Shown here: one piece after another, positions 43,310 to 52,064 of the stretch
How the letters are laid out: each line of letters opens with the position of its first letter
How positions within the stretch are numbered: the first letter of the stretch is position 1
Assembly (NCBI GenBank): GCA_963674805.2
Contig: CAXXNY010000005.1
Location: 124,001-188,000, forward strand
Direction: 5' to 3'
Source of the DNA: CALMFG01 sp963674805
GTDB lineage: Bacteria > Bacillota > Clostridia > Christensenellales > CALMFG01
DNA length: 64,000 nucleotides
Made by a program: the position numbers and the translations under genes
The notes under the pieces: model-generated
The model's input: only the letters and a program-made list of their open reading frames with translations
Told to the model about the DNA's origin: nothing
Database searches by the model: none

Positions 43310-44479
43310 ATGTATAAAATTAAAACATTTAATCCGGTATCGGGCGTGGTTACCCAATACCTGAACGAAGAAAAATACATTATTAAAGATGATATTGAAA
43401 GCTACGATGCGGCGATTGTTCGCTCCGCCTCGCTGCATGAAGAGACGTTCGACGGCAAAGTGCTTGCCATCGCAAGAGCGGGCGCCGGGGTTAACAACAT
43501 CCCGATTGATGTCTGCACCGAAAAGGGTATCGTGGTCTTCAATACACCGGGCGCAAACGCAAACGGGGTAAAAGAGCTGGTTATAGCGGGTATGCTGTTG
43601 GCATCACGTAATATTATTCCGGCAGTGACCTGGGCAAGGGATTTAAAAGGCAAAGGAGACGAGGTCTTAAAACTCGTCGAAAAAGGAAAGAAGCAGTTTA
43701 AAGGTCCTGAGCTGAAAGGAAAGACGCTCGGTGTTATCGGACTTGGCGCAATCGGCGTCATGGTTGCGAACGCGGCCTCTGCGCTCGGAATGGAAGTCAT
43801 CGGATATGACCCGTATATTTCAATCGAAAGCGCATGGGGCTTAAACCGTGAAGTCGTACGCGAGCATAAGCTGGACCAGCTGCTGGCTAAGGCGGACTTT
43901 ATTTCACTGCATATCCCGCTGCTCGATAAAACGAAAGGCTTTTTAGGGCAGTATGAATTCGAAAAGATGAAAAAGGGCGTGGTCATTCTCAATTTTGCGC
44001 GTAACGGACTGCTGAACTATAAAGCGCTTTACGGTGCGCTGGAAGACGGCACAGTAGCGAAGTATGTGACGGACTTTCCGAACGATACGCTGCTCGAATA
44101 TGACAATGTCATCTCTATTCCGCATCTCGGGGCATCCACGCCGGAGTCAGAAGAAAACTGCGCCGAAATGGCGGCGAAGCAGCTGCGCAGCTTTTTGGAA
44201 TATGGCAGCATTGTTAACTCTGTTAATCTGCCGGAATGTCCGGTCGGCCCTTCAGGGGACTGCCGGCTGACCATCATCCATAAGAACCTGCCGAACATGG
44301 TGGGGCAGTTTACGGCATTGCTGGCAGCGCAGAACATCAACATCGATGAAATGGTGAATAAATCAAGAGGCGATGTGGCGTATACCGTATTTGATCTGGA
44401 TTCCGATATCGGCGAAGAATTGGTCAAGGGTATCGGTGAGATCAGCGGAGTCATCCGGACCCGGTTAATCGCGAAATAA
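43310..44479 (+). CDS. serA: D-3-phosphoglycerate dehydrogenase
   Basis: This 389-residue NAD-dependent enzyme oxidises 3-phosphoglycerate, the first step of serine synthesis. A Rossmann motif, GVIGLGAIGVMVANAASALG, lies near residue 142, a catalytic Arg in NFARNGLL, and the catalytic His in SIPHLGASTPESEENCAEMA. The C-terminus (about 315-389) is an ACT domain for possible serine feedback. This short SerA paired with SerC is typical of Clostridia and Bacteroidota. The binding site GGGAGCC precedes ATG 43310. Confidence 0.95.
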   Translation: MYKIKTFNPVSGVVTQYLNEEKYIIKDDIESYDAAIVRSASLHEETFDGKVLAIARAGAGVNNIPIDVCTEKGIVVFNTPGANANGVKELVIAGMLLASRNIIPAVTWARDLKGKGDEVLKLVEKGKKQFKGPELKGKTLGVIGLGAIGVMVANAASALGMEVIGYDPYISIESAWGLNREVVREHKLDQLLAKADFISLHIPLLDKTKGFLGQYEFEKMKKGVVILNFARNGLLNYKALYGALEDGTVAKYVTDFPNDTLLEYDNVISIPHLGASTPESEENCAEMAAKQLRSFLEYGSIVNSVNLPECPVGPSGDCRLTIIHKNLPNMVGQFTALLAAQNINIDEMVNKSRGDVAYTVFDLDSDIGEELVKGIGEISGVIRTRLIAK

Positions 44480-44483
44480 AAAA

Positions 44484-44510
44484 CAAAAGAGGCGAAAGCC
44501 TCTTTTTTGT
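44484..44510 (+). terminator. Terminator of serC-serA
   Basis: AAAAGAGGC, a GAAA tetraloop and GCCTCTTTT with a further T-run form a strong intrinsic terminator 5 bases after the serA stop. Confidence 0.93.
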
Positions 44511-44548
44511 TTATCGTAAATTAAATTTCGTATTCCTTGGTATAAAGC

Positions 44549-44869
44549 TTATAACTTTGTTTTGTCTTGCTTAAGTGCCTTACCATAGCGCTTATAAAAG
44601 ATAACCAGGTACACGACAATCAGAGCAACTACCACACCGATTAAAATCAATGATAACAATGAATAACCGAAATAGTCGCAAGCGCCCTGAGCTAACAGAA
44701 TCGGACCGAAAATCCATAAAAACATACGTAAAAGTTTATGCGCGCCTTCTTTGACAGAAGCGGGATAATCGTTTTTATAAGCTGCCCCTTTTCCTGTAAA
44801 AGCAGAATACAGAGCATATATACCGATAATCACGCTGAAAAGTGCAAACATGTTATTAAAAGAATCCAT
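44549..44869 (-). CDS. Small membrane protein, unknown function
   Basis: This 106-residue protein has three hydrophobic helices (about residues 8-24, 47-60 and 70-92) and a basic C-terminus (KRYGKALKQDKTKL). No family recognised. It is 24 bases downstream of murC and probably read from the same promoter. Its ATG is preceded by GAGGATTAAA. Confidence 0.7.
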   Translation of the reverse strand: MDSFNNMFALFSVIIGIYALYSAFTGKGAAYKNDYPASVKEGAHKLLRMFLWIFGPILLAQGACDYFGYSLLSLILIGVVVALIVVYLVIFYKRYGKALKQDKTKL

Positions 44870-44893
44870 TTTAATCCTCGTCTTTCATTATAT

Positions 44894-46273
44894 TTATAGA
44901 AGCTTACGGGTCTGGCGGTAAACATCCCCCGACCCAAGCGTTACGACTAAATCGCCTGCCTCTGCATGTTCTTCTAAGAACGCATTGATTTCCTCGAAGG
45001 TGGCGATATAAGAAACCGCCTTGGCGTTGGGCTCGATTGCGGCAACCAAATCGGTTGCATGGATTTCACCCGTATCAATATCGCGCCCCGGATAGATATC
45101 CGGCACAATCACATAATCGGACTGGCCGAAGCTCAGTGCGTACTTGTCTTTCAGTGTCTTGGCACGGGTGTAAGAATTGCATTGAAAGACCGTCCAGAGT
45201 TTTTTATGCGGGACACGCGCCGCTGCGTCCAGACATGCGCTGATTTCATTCGGGTGGTGAGCGTAATCATGCACAATTGTCACACCGTTCTTTTTACCCA
45301 TATATTCAAACCGGCGGCCGACCAGACGGTAGTCCTTCAGCGCAGCCGCAGCAGTTTTAATATCAATATTAAAAACCTGATGACATACCGCAAACGCTGC
45401 CAAAGCATTCGCCATATTGTGCTGGCCGGGGACTTCTAAAGCCAAACGCCCCAGGACCTCGCCTTGTTTCACGATATCAAAGCTCGGAAAGCCTTCTTTG
45501 GAATAGCTGACATTAGCGACCGTGAATCCGTTGTTTTCGGCGATGCCGTATTCGGTGATATCATACGGCTGACCGGCTAAACGGTAGGCCAGCGCATCGT
45601 CCTTTGATAAAAACAGTTTGCCGTCTTTTGGCAGCAGATTAACGAACTTTACAAATGTTTCATAGATATGTTCGATATCGCGGTAATAGTCGAGATGGTC
45701 ATCGTCGATGTTGTTAATTAAAATGTGCGTCGGATTCAGCTTCAAGAAGCTTTCGACGTATTCACATGCTTCGGTGACAAAATTCTTTTTGGTTTTACCC
45801 AGACGAACCCCGCTTCCCAAGAAATCCACCATGCCGCCGACATGGACGGTTGCGTCGATGCTGGCCTTTTCGATAATGAGTGCGATCATTGATGTAATGG
45901 TGGTCTTGCCGTGACAGCCCGCGATGCAGATGACGTTTTCATACTCTTTAGACAACAAGCCCAGCAATGAAGCGCGGTCAATCATCGGGATACTGCTTTC
46001 CGAAGCGCGTTTGCGTTCAACGTTCTCCGGTTTGATTGCTGCGGAATATACGCAGAGAGCCGCATCTTCCACATTGGCCGCATCATGTCCGATTTTGACA
46101 TCAACGCCGGATTCCTTCAGTTTATCCGTAAAATCGGAATCCTGAATATCGGAACCGCTGACATGATATCCGATGCTTTTTAAAATCAGTGCCAGGCCGC
46201 TCATGCTGCATCCGCCGATGCCGATAAAATGGATGCGTCCTTCACTGAAACCTTTTAAATCTTTTACTTCCAT
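44894..46273 (-). CDS. murC: UDP-N-acetylmuramate--L-alanine ligase
   Basis: This 459-residue Mur ligase adds the first amino acid to UDP-MurNAc. The N-terminal motif is IHFIGIGGCSMSGLALIL, the ATP loop CIAGCHGKTTITS at about residue 117, and NNIDDDHLDYYRD with VHDYAHHPNEISACLDAAA follow. Length fits the family. It has its own promoter upstream on the minus strand. The small membrane gene follows it. Cytoplasmic. Confidence 0.96.
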   Translation of the reverse strand: MEVKDLKGFSEGRIHFIGIGGCSMSGLALILKSIGYHVSGSDIQDSDFTDKLKESGVDVKIGHDAANVEDAALCVYSAAIKPENVERKRASESSIPMIDRASLLGLLSKEYENVICIAGCHGKTTITSMIALIIEKASIDATVHVGGMVDFLGSGVRLGKTKKNFVTEACEYVESFLKLNPTHILINNIDDDHLDYYRDIEHIYETFVKFVNLLPKDGKLFLSKDDALAYRLAGQPYDITEYGIAENNGFTVANVSYSKEGFPSFDIVKQGEVLGRLALEVPGQHNMANALAAFAVCHQVFNIDIKTAAAALKDYRLVGRRFEYMGKKNGVTIVHDYAHHPNEISACLDAAARVPHKKLWTVFQCNSYTRAKTLKDKYALSFGQSDYVIVPDIYPGRDIDTGEIHATDLVAAIEPNAKAVSYIATFEEINAFLEEHAEAGDLVVTLGSGDVYRQTRKLL

Positions 46274-46349
46274 TTACTCCCCTTCATCACGATGTTAAAT
46301 CGATGAACATGCGTTATCGGTTTATTTGGTCTATAAAACGCACGAACTG

Positions 46350-46379
46350 ATTATACTCCAGGCGGCAGGGTTTTATCAA
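46350..46379 (-). promoter_or_regulatory. Promoter of murC
   Basis: On the minus strand TTGATA, 18 bases and TATAAT lie about 77 bases before ATG 46273. Confidence 0.7.
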
Positions 46380-46407
46380 CGAAAACTTTTTTACCGATAA
46401 ATCAAAA

Positions 46408-46440
46408 AAACCGGCACCCCTAAAAGAAGGATGCCGGTTT
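46408..46440 (-). terminator. Terminator of the MFS transporter gene
   Basis: On the minus strand AAACCGGCA and TGCCGGTTT enclose a 15-base loop and are followed by a T-run, 14 bases after the stop at 46454. Confidence 0.85.
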
Positions 46441-46453
46441 AACTGCGTTAGGA

Positions 46454-47746
46454 TTATACGGCGTTTTCGCGCTTTGCATGACGGTTGCTCAAGAAGAATA
46501 ATACCGCACCGATAATGAAAATAATCAAAACGCTCAGCACACCGTATGGTGTTGCGGCCTTATCGACTAAATTCTGAGCCATTCCCGGGTTATTCCTTGC
46601 AATCTGCTTAGCGGCAAATACACCGACCGCACCGAACAGCGCCGGGCCCATGATAGCGGAGAACTTGCCGAAGATTTCGAAGAATCCGAAGAACTCGTTT
46701 GCCCGTTTCGGATCCGGAATCATCTTGCCGTACAGTGAACGGGACAGCGCTTGTATACCGCCCTGGCTGGTTGCGACCATAGCGGCGAGCAGCCAGAAGT
46801 GCCAGGTCTTGGTGATGTTAAATCCGATAAAGCAGATGATAACATAGATGACAATACCAACGCTGATCATCGTCCGCGCGCCGAACTTTTCCGCCAGCCT
46901 GCCGTAGATCAGCGCAAACGGAAAAGCCAGTATCTGTACCATCAGCAACGCCAGCATCATCTGTGTGGAATCGATACCGAGTGACGTGCCGTATGCGGTG
47001 GACATATAGATGATAGTGTTTACACCGTCAATATAGAAAAAATATGCGAGCAGGAAGAGGAACATGCTCTTATACTGCCGGATATGCTTTAGCGTGCTGC
47101 CGACACGGGTGAAAGACGTCATCAGCATGCCGGACTGCCTTTCGATGAAGTACTCCTGATGGACATTCTTTAAGAACGGTATCGTGAATACGCCCCACCA
47201 GATTCCTGTCAGGCCAAAGGAGATTGCCAGTGCCAGGCTGCTGTCAATCAGCATATAAAGCACAAGAAAAATGACAAACGGGATCGTAGAGCCGCCGATA
47301 TATCCGAGCCCAAAGCCCCAGGAGGAAACTTTGTCCATCCGGTCCTTGGTGGTGACGTCGGTTAAAAATCCGTCATAGAAGATGTTTGCCCCGGCAAATC
47401 CCAACAGGCTTAATGCGTAAAGCCCTAAGATCAGCTGCCATCTCGGTGCAAACGGCATACCCGACAGCGCAAGGCAGGCAAGCACGCCGATCGATACAAA
47501 GAATACGAACAGCCGCTTTTTCAGCCCCTTAAAATCGCCCAGCGTACCCAAAAACGGTGCAAGCAGCGCAATCACCAGTTTAGCAGCGGAAGTGACGTAT
47601 CCCCACCAGCCGACAGCTGACGCGTTGCTTTCAAATAATGACATAAAAAATATGGGCAAAACGGTTACCACGACAATTGAATGCGCGGAGTTTGCCCAGT
47701 CATACATCATCCAGCTCTTTTCCTGCTTCGTGAATTGTTTTAACAT
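46454..47746 (-). CDS. MFS transporter, UMF1 (Atg22-like) family
   Basis: This 430-residue protein has about 12 membrane helices. The N-terminal signature WMMYDWANSAHSIVVVT and a later QGGIQALSRSLYGKMIPDP are typical of the UMF1/Atg22-like branch. The yeast relative effluxes amino acids from the vacuole, but bacterial substrates are unknown. GATGGAG before ATG 47746 excludes the longer frame from 47773. It is divergent from the walJ operon and has its own terminator. Confidence 0.9.
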   Translation of the reverse strand: MLKQFTKQEKSWMMYDWANSAHSIVVVTVLPIFFMSLFESNASAVGWWGYVTSAAKLVIALLAPFLGTLGDFKGLKKRLFVFFVSIGVLACLALSGMPFAPRWQLILGLYALSLLGFAGANIFYDGFLTDVTTKDRMDKVSSWGFGLGYIGGSTIPFVIFLVLYMLIDSSLALAISFGLTGIWWGVFTIPFLKNVHQEYFIERQSGMLMTSFTRVGSTLKHIRQYKSMFLFLLAYFFYIDGVNTIIYMSTAYGTSLGIDSTQMMLALLMVQILAFPFALIYGRLAEKFGARTMISVGIVIYVIICFIGFNITKTWHFWLLAAMVATSQGGIQALSRSLYGKMIPDPKRANEFFGFFEIFGKFSAIMGPALFGAVGVFAAKQIARNNPGMAQNLVDKAATPYGVLSVLIIFIIGAVLFFLSNRHAKRENAV

Positions 47747-47833
47747 ATTTTTTTCTCCATCCCAATAATACAAATATTATATCATATTGTATTCTGTGCG
47801 TACCCTGTTTTTTTAAAGGCTATGTAATTTCAC

Positions 47834-47862
47834 TTGCACCGGCCTATGTGTTAAAGTATAAT
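47834..47862 (+). promoter_or_regulatory. Promoter of walJ-rlmH-HAD
   Basis: TTGCAC, 17 bases and TATAAT lie 31 bases before the chosen start of the MBL hydrolase. Confidence 0.7.
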
Positions 47863-47892
47863 CAATCCGAAATAAAACCAAGGTTGGCATCT

Positions 47893-48687
47893 ATGAGTTT
47901 TTACTTTTCTCCGCTTTTTTCGAGCTCATCCGGCAACGCGCTGTTTGTCAAAGCGGGCGGGGCATCTATCCTGATTGACGCGGGCGGCACAGGCGCACAA
48001 ATGGAAGCCGCGCTGAAAGCGGTCGGAGTATCCGCCGGTGAGCTGGACGCGATACTGATTACACATGAACACAGCGATCATATCAAGAGCGCGAGCGTTT
48101 TAAGCCGCCGCTATGATGTGCCTGTCTTTGCAAACCATGCCACATGGAAAGCGATGGACGGAAAGCTGGGCGGGATTGCGGATAAAAACCGGAAGGAATT
48201 CAAACAGAGTTTTTATATCAGGGAAATGCTGGTCGAACCGTTCAGCATCCCGCATGATGCGGCGGACCCGGTGTGTTATGCGGTCAGCCACGGCGGAAGG
48301 AAGCTGGCGTCTGTGACCGACCTCGGGCATTATACCAAGCGTCTGTTGGCACGGTTCAGCGGCGCCGATGTGGTGTTGTTGGAATCAAATCACGATTTGG
48401 ATATGCTGAGAACCGGCAGATACCCGGAATACTTAAAGAAGCGGATACTCGGCACACGGGGACATTTATCGAATGAGATGGCGGCGGATGCGGCGCTGGA
48501 ACTGATCCAGCTGGGTGTGCGCGGTATTATGCTGGCGCACTTGAGCGAGCAGAATAACACACCGGAACGTGCCTACCAAACCGTGGAGGCGCACCTGATT
48601 AAGCATGGCATTCAGCCGGGCAGGCATGTGGCGCTGTCGGTATTAAAGCGTGAGTGCGATGCGTTCATGTATCAGCTGGGTGAATAA
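47893..48687 (+). CDS. walJ: MBL-fold hydrolase, WalJ/YycJ-like
   Basis: This 264-residue metallo-beta-lactamase-fold protein has the metal motif ITHEHSDH at about residue 58 and further ligands in SIPHDAADPVCY, TDLGHY and LESNHD. YycJ/WalJ proteins are linked to the WalRK cell-wall system and to DNA mismatch-repair nuclease activity in Bacillota; the exact role here is inferred. The longer frame from 47848 contains the promoter -10, so ATG 47893 (MSFYFSPLFSSSSGNA) is used. rlmH follows after one base. Confidence 0.88.
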   Translation: MSFYFSPLFSSSSGNALFVKAGGASILIDAGGTGAQMEAALKAVGVSAGELDAILITHEHSDHIKSASVLSRRYDVPVFANHATWKAMDGKLGGIADKNRKEFKQSFYIREMLVEPFSIPHDAADPVCYAVSHGGRKLASVTDLGHYTKRLLARFSGADVVLLESNHDLDMLRTGRYPEYLKKRILGTRGHLSNEMAADAALELIQLGVRGIMLAHLSEQNNTPERAYQTVEAHLIKHGIQPGRHVALSVLKRECDAFMYQLGE

Positions 48688-48688
48688 A

Positions 48689-49171
48689 ATGGCCAAAATC
48701 GGAATTATCGCAGTCGGCAGACTGAAAACCGGATATTACGATGCGGCATGCCGCGATTATACTGCGCGTATAAAACGGTACGCCGGAATTGAAGTGACAG
48801 AAATCAAGGAATGCCCGCTGCCCAAGAATCCTTCCGATAAAGAAATGGAAGCCGCAAAAGCGGACGAAGGCGAACGCCTGATGGAAACCGCAAAAGCATA
48901 CGACGCGGTTTTCTGCTTAGATATAAAAGGAAAAAAAATATCGTCGGAAGGGTTTTCCGACATGCTGAGCCGTCAGTTTACGGCAGGCAGGAACAGCATT
49001 GCGTTTATAATCGGCGGGTCAAACGGATTATCGCCAGCCGTCAAGTCAAGCGCGGACGGCATGATCTCGTTTTCCGACATGACCTTTGCGCATCATCTAT
49101 TTCGCGTGATGCTGCTGGAACAGGTGTACCGTGCGTTCACCATTATGAATAATGAGAAGTACCATAAGTGA
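48689..49171 (+). CDS. rlmH: 23S rRNA pseudouridine1915 N3-methyltransferase RlmH
   Basis: This SPOUT enzyme of 160 residues matches the family length (about 159). It has the usual KIGIIAVGRLKTGYY start, the FIIGGSNGLSP knot motif, and the end MTFAHHLFRVMLLEQVYRAF. It methylates pseudouridine 1915 in the 70S ribosome. The longer frame from 48650 overlaps walJ and is rejected. The walJ-rlmH order is conserved near the origin in many Bacillota. Confidence 0.96.
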   Translation: MAKIGIIAVGRLKTGYYDAACRDYTARIKRYAGIEVTEIKECPLPKNPSDKEMEAAKADEGERLMETAKAYDAVFCLDIKGKKISSEGFSDMLSRQFTAGRNSIAFIIGGSNGLSPAVKSSADGMISFSDMTFAHHLFRVMLLEQVYRAFTIMNNEKYHK

Positions 49172-49178
49172 GGATAAT

Positions 49179-49787
49179 ATGTATCAAACTGTGATATTTG
49201 ATTTAGACGGCACGCTGATCGATTCTGACCATCATAATATGCTCAGCCTGCAGCGGGCGGTGTTTTTAGTCGAGGGGCGTGACGTTCCGATTGAATTGGT
49301 CAAAAAGACCAGCGGCGCACCGACAAAAGTATGCCTCGAAATGCTGGAGGTCACCAAAGTGGAAGAAACGATCAAGGCGTGGGACCAGGCCTTTTTCGAT
49401 TCCAAAGGCCGGGCGGATTATTTTGACGGTGTAGAAGAAACGATATCGGCATTGAGGAAAAAGGGCGTAATCACTGGAATCGTCACATCACGCCACCGGC
49501 ACGAGTATGAAGCGTTCTTTGCGCATCTGCACCTTTTTGAGAAGTTTGACAAAATTGTTTTTGCATCGGATACCGAATTGCACAAACCGCACCCCGAGCC
49601 GCTCTTGAAGTTTCTGGAGCTGACAGGCCGCGGGAAGGAAGGCGCGATTTATATCGGCGACACGGCTTATGACCGCGATGCGGCGATCGCTGCGGGCATT
49701 GATTTTGCGCTTGCGGGATGGAGTTTGCACGATGTGCCGAGCGATCTGGTCATTATGCGGCCGCAGGATATACTGGAAATGGTTTAA
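49179..49787 (+). CDS. HAD-family phosphatase, PpaX/Gph-like
   Basis: This 202-residue HAD subfamily I hydrolase has motif I FDLDGTLIDSD, motif II TSRHRHEYE, motif III Lys in HKPHPEPLLKFL, and motif IV IGDTAYDRDAA. The four motifs are complete, so phosphatase activity is likely. Substrate (pyrophosphate, phosphoglycolate or a sugar phosphate) cannot be told. GTGAGGATAAT precedes ATG 49179, 7 bases after rlmH, so it is in the same operon. Confidence 0.88.
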   Translation: MYQTVIFDLDGTLIDSDHHNMLSLQRAVFLVEGRDVPIELVKKTSGAPTKVCLEMLEVTKVEETIKAWDQAFFDSKGRADYFDGVEETISALRKKGVITGIVTSRHRHEYEAFFAHLHLFEKFDKIVFASDTELHKPHPEPLLKFLELTGRGKEGAIYIGDTAYDRDAAIAAGIDFALAGWSLHDVPSDLVIMRPQDILEMV

Positions 49788-49801
49788 TTGATAAAAAAGA
49801 T

Positions 49802-49830
49802 TTGAAAAATAGTGGGTTCTTTGTTATAAT
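49802..49830 (+). promoter_or_regulatory. Promoter of rpsF-ssb-rpsR
   Basis: TTGAAA, 17 bases and TATAAT precede rpsF by about 73 bases. The leader in between is short of obvious S6:S18-binding features, but I could not fold it. Confidence 0.8.
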
Positions 49831-49903
49831 GCCAGTCATGAATGCCTACTTTGCTTTGGCCGACAGCCAAAGCCGATAGTCCATAGAGGAGGTGAAAGGC
49901 GAT

Positions 49904-50197
49904 ATGAAGCAATATGAATGTTTATACATCTTAAAGCCTGATTTAGAAGACGAAGCGAGGAATGAAATGATTAAGAAGTTCTCCGACCTCGTCACTTCAA
50001 ACAAAGGTGAAATAGTTAAGATTGAGGAATGGGGCAAGAAAAGGCTCGCATACCCGATTAACTATATTGAAGATGGATACTATGTCTTAATGTACTTTAA
50101 GAGCGCCCCGGAACTGCCGGCTGAGCTCGAACGTAACTTTAAGATTTCTGACAGTATATTGCGCTATATGGTCACGATTGATCAAAGCGTAAAGTAA
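49904..50197 (+). CDS. rpsF: 30S ribosomal protein S6
   Basis: This 97-residue protein starts MKQYECLYILKPDLEDEA and contains KIEEWGKKRLAYPINYIEDG and YFKSAPELPAELERNFKISD, standard S6 elements that contact S18 and 16S rRNA. AGGAGG at 49887-49892 with AAAGG closer by supports ATG 49904 over the GTG at 49892. First gene of the rpsF-ssb-rpsR operon. Confidence 0.97.
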   Translation: MKQYECLYILKPDLEDEARNEMIKKFSDLVTSNKGEIVKIEEWGKKRLAYPINYIEDGYYVLMYFKSAPELPAELERNFKISDSILRYMVTIDQSVK

Positions 50198-50222
50198 TGA
50201 TGCGGCGAAAGAAGGAATCAAG

Positions 50223-50651
50223 ATGAATCAAGCGCATTTGATCGGAAGACTCACAAGAGACCCCGAACTCAGGCAGACGCCGAGCGGCATTTCGGTTTGT
50301 ACGTTCAGCATCGCAGTGACGAGACGCTTTAACAGAGATGAAGCGGACTTTTTAAACATCGTCACATGGCGCGGGCTGGCGGATAACTGCGGCAAGTACC
50401 TGACGAAGGGCCAGCAGGTGGGTGTGTCCGGAAGAATCCAGACGCGGAGTTATGACGGAAACGACGGCAAGAAACGCTATGTGACAGAGATCATAGCGGA
50501 TAACGTTGAGTTCTTATCACCCGCGGGATACAAGAGCAGCGGAGGCGATCAACCGCCGACGCCGGATGATGCGCCGCCGGAAGCCGATGAATTGTTCGGC
50601 GCCGGTGCCGGCACGTTTACACCGGTAGACGACGATGACCTTCCGTTTTAA
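50223..50651 (+). CDS. ssb: Single-stranded DNA-binding protein
   Basis: This 142-residue protein has an OB fold (NQAHLIGRLTRDPELRQTPS, FLNIVTWRGLADNCGKYLTK, VSGRIQTRSYDG). A Pro/Asp-rich linker and the acidic DDDDLPF tip, which binds partner repair and replication proteins, follow. GAAAGAAGGAATCAAG precedes the ATG. It is between rpsF and rpsR, the universal order in Bacillota. Confidence 0.97.
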   Translation: MNQAHLIGRLTRDPELRQTPSGISVCTFSIAVTRRFNRDEADFLNIVTWRGLADNCGKYLTKGQQVGVSGRIQTRSYDGNDGKKRYVTEIIADNVEFLSPAGYKSSGGDQPPTPDDAPPEADELFGAGAGTFTPVDDDDLPF

Positions 50652-50675
50652 GGTTTAAATAAGGAGGACACGAAA

Positions 50676-50939
50676 GTGGCTGAAGATAGAGATAACGGTC
50701 AATACAGGCGAAATAACCGGCCTAGAAGACCCAGACGCAAAGTCTGTATGTTTTGTAAAGACAAGGTCGCATTCATCGATTATAAGGATGCGAATAAATT
50801 AAGAAAGTATATCAGCGAAAGCGGAAAAATCACACCGAAACGCACGACGGGAACATGCGCAAAGCACCAGCGTGAACTCGCGGTAGCCATTAAGCGCGCA
50901 AGACAAGCTGCTTTGCTGCCGTATACATCGGATAATTAA
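50676..50939 (+). CDS. rpsR: 30S ribosomal protein S18, zinc-type
   Basis: This 87-residue protein carries KVCMFCKDKVAFIDYKDANK and a further CAKHQRELA, giving a CxxC...CxxH set that can bind zinc (the C+ form of S18). The core KYISESGKITPKRTTGTCAK is standard. The start is GTG 50676 after AAGGAGG. Last gene of the operon, followed by a terminator. Confidence 0.96.
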   Translation: MAEDRDNGQYRRNNRPRRPRRKVCMFCKDKVAFIDYKDANKLRKYISESGKITPKRTTGTCAKHQRELAVAIKRARQAALLPYTSDN

Positions 50940-50952
50940 AAAGCATTTAACC

Positions 50953-50980
50953 GGGACTGAGCATTCAGTCTCTTTTTTTT
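50953..50980 (+). terminator. Terminator of rpsF-ssb-rpsR
   Basis: GGGACTGA, a GCAT loop and TCAGTCTC form a stem followed by eight T, 14 bases after rpsR. Confidence 0.92.
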
Positions 50981-51017
50981 ATGTATAGTAAGGCAAGTTT
51001 AATATACGGTGGACAGA

Positions 51018-51050
51018 AGGCGGAATACGCCAGTATTCCTGCTTTATTTT
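51018..51050 (+). terminator. Second hairpin after rpsR
   Basis: GGAATAC, GCCA, GTATTCC is a perfect 7-pair stem, extended by partial AAGGC/TGCTT pairing and followed by TTATTTTT. It may be a back-up terminator or a leader element of the next gene. Confidence 0.5.
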
Positions 51051-51177
51051 TCTGGACTTATGATATATAATTGTGATAGCATATTAAGTCATTTCTTTAC
51101 GAAACACGATAATATGAAATATCCACAATAAAAATCCAGGCCGGAACAACGCAGTTTGGCCGAATAATGGTGATGAT

Positions 51178-51933
51178 ATGAAAATCTTTCGCATCCAGAC
51201 CCAAGATGGTGTTTTCTATGCCTGTGATGACAACGGCGCGTACCGCGTGATCACATTGGATTTGGATACCGGTGATATCTCCGAGACCAAAGACGTTTAT
51301 GCACCGGAAGATGTCAGCTTACTCGCGCCCAGCCGTCCGACAAAGATTGTGGCAGTGGGACTGAACTATAAAGCACACGGGCAGGAAATGAATGAGAAAC
51401 TGCCGGACGAGCCGCTGATTTTCATCAAACCATCATCTGCGGTGCTGAAGCCGTTTGGAACGATAGTAAAACCGGCCATGTCATCACGCGTTGATTATGA
51501 AGCCGAACTCGGTGTCGTGATTAAGAAAACATGCAGTCAGATTAAGGCGGCCGATGCATCGGATTATATTCTGGGGTACACCTGCTTAAACGACGTAACG
51601 GCAAGAGATTTACAGTCCAAAGACGGACAGTGGACGCGCGCGAAAGGATTCGATACATTCTGCCCGTTCGGGCCGTACATTGAAACCGATTATGACTGGC
51701 AAAGCAAGCGAGTGACGGCAGAACTGAACGGAAAGATTGTTCAGGATTCGGATACAAGGCAGATGATTTTCTCTGTCGAAGCGCTGATCGCGTTTATCTC
51801 AAACGTCATGACGCTGAATCCGGGCGATGTGATTGCCACAGGCACACCGGCGGGCATCGGACCGATGCAAAAAGGCGATACAATCAGGATTTCGGTCGAA
51901 GGGCTCGGGGTGCTGGAAAACGCAGTCGGCTGA
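51178..51933 (+). CDS. Fumarylacetoacetate hydrolase family protein
   Basis: This 251-residue FAH-fold protein has KIVAVGLNYKAHGQEM near residue 60, a metal-binding E-x-E in DYEAELGVVI near 105, and DVTARDLQSKDGQWTRAKGF. PGDVIATGTPAGIGPMQKGD comes near the end. Members include 2-hydroxyhepta-2,4-diene-dioate isomerases, oxaloacetate tautomerases and acylpyruvases. Without aromatic-degradation neighbours, an oxaloacetate or acylpyruvate role is more likely. The start is ATG 51178 with weak AATGGTGATG upstream. The PFOR gene follows but has its own promoter. Confidence 0.9.
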   Translation: MKIFRIQTQDGVFYACDDNGAYRVITLDLDTGDISETKDVYAPEDVSLLAPSRPTKIVAVGLNYKAHGQEMNEKLPDEPLIFIKPSSAVLKPFGTIVKPAMSSRVDYEAELGVVIKKTCSQIKAADASDYILGYTCLNDVTARDLQSKDGQWTRAKGFDTFCPFGPYIETDYDWQSKRVTAELNGKIVQDSDTRQMIFSVEALIAFISNVMTLNPGDVIATGTPAGIGPMQKGDTIRISVEGLGVLENAVG

Positions 51934-51946
51934 AAAGCATGACTGC

Positions 51947-51975
51947 TTGACCCATATGTTAAAAAAAGATATAAT
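51947..51975 (+). promoter_or_regulatory. Promoter of the PFOR gene
   Basis: TTGACC, 17 bases and TATAAT start 14 bases after the FAH-family stop. The leader to ATG 52065 is about 80 bases. Confidence 0.82.
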
Positions 51976-52064
51976 GTGTCTGTTTGCGGCTTTGTCAAAA
52001 CCAAACCGTTATATCAAATATTATATGAATACTTTATTTATACATCTTCAAGGAGGATCCTTTA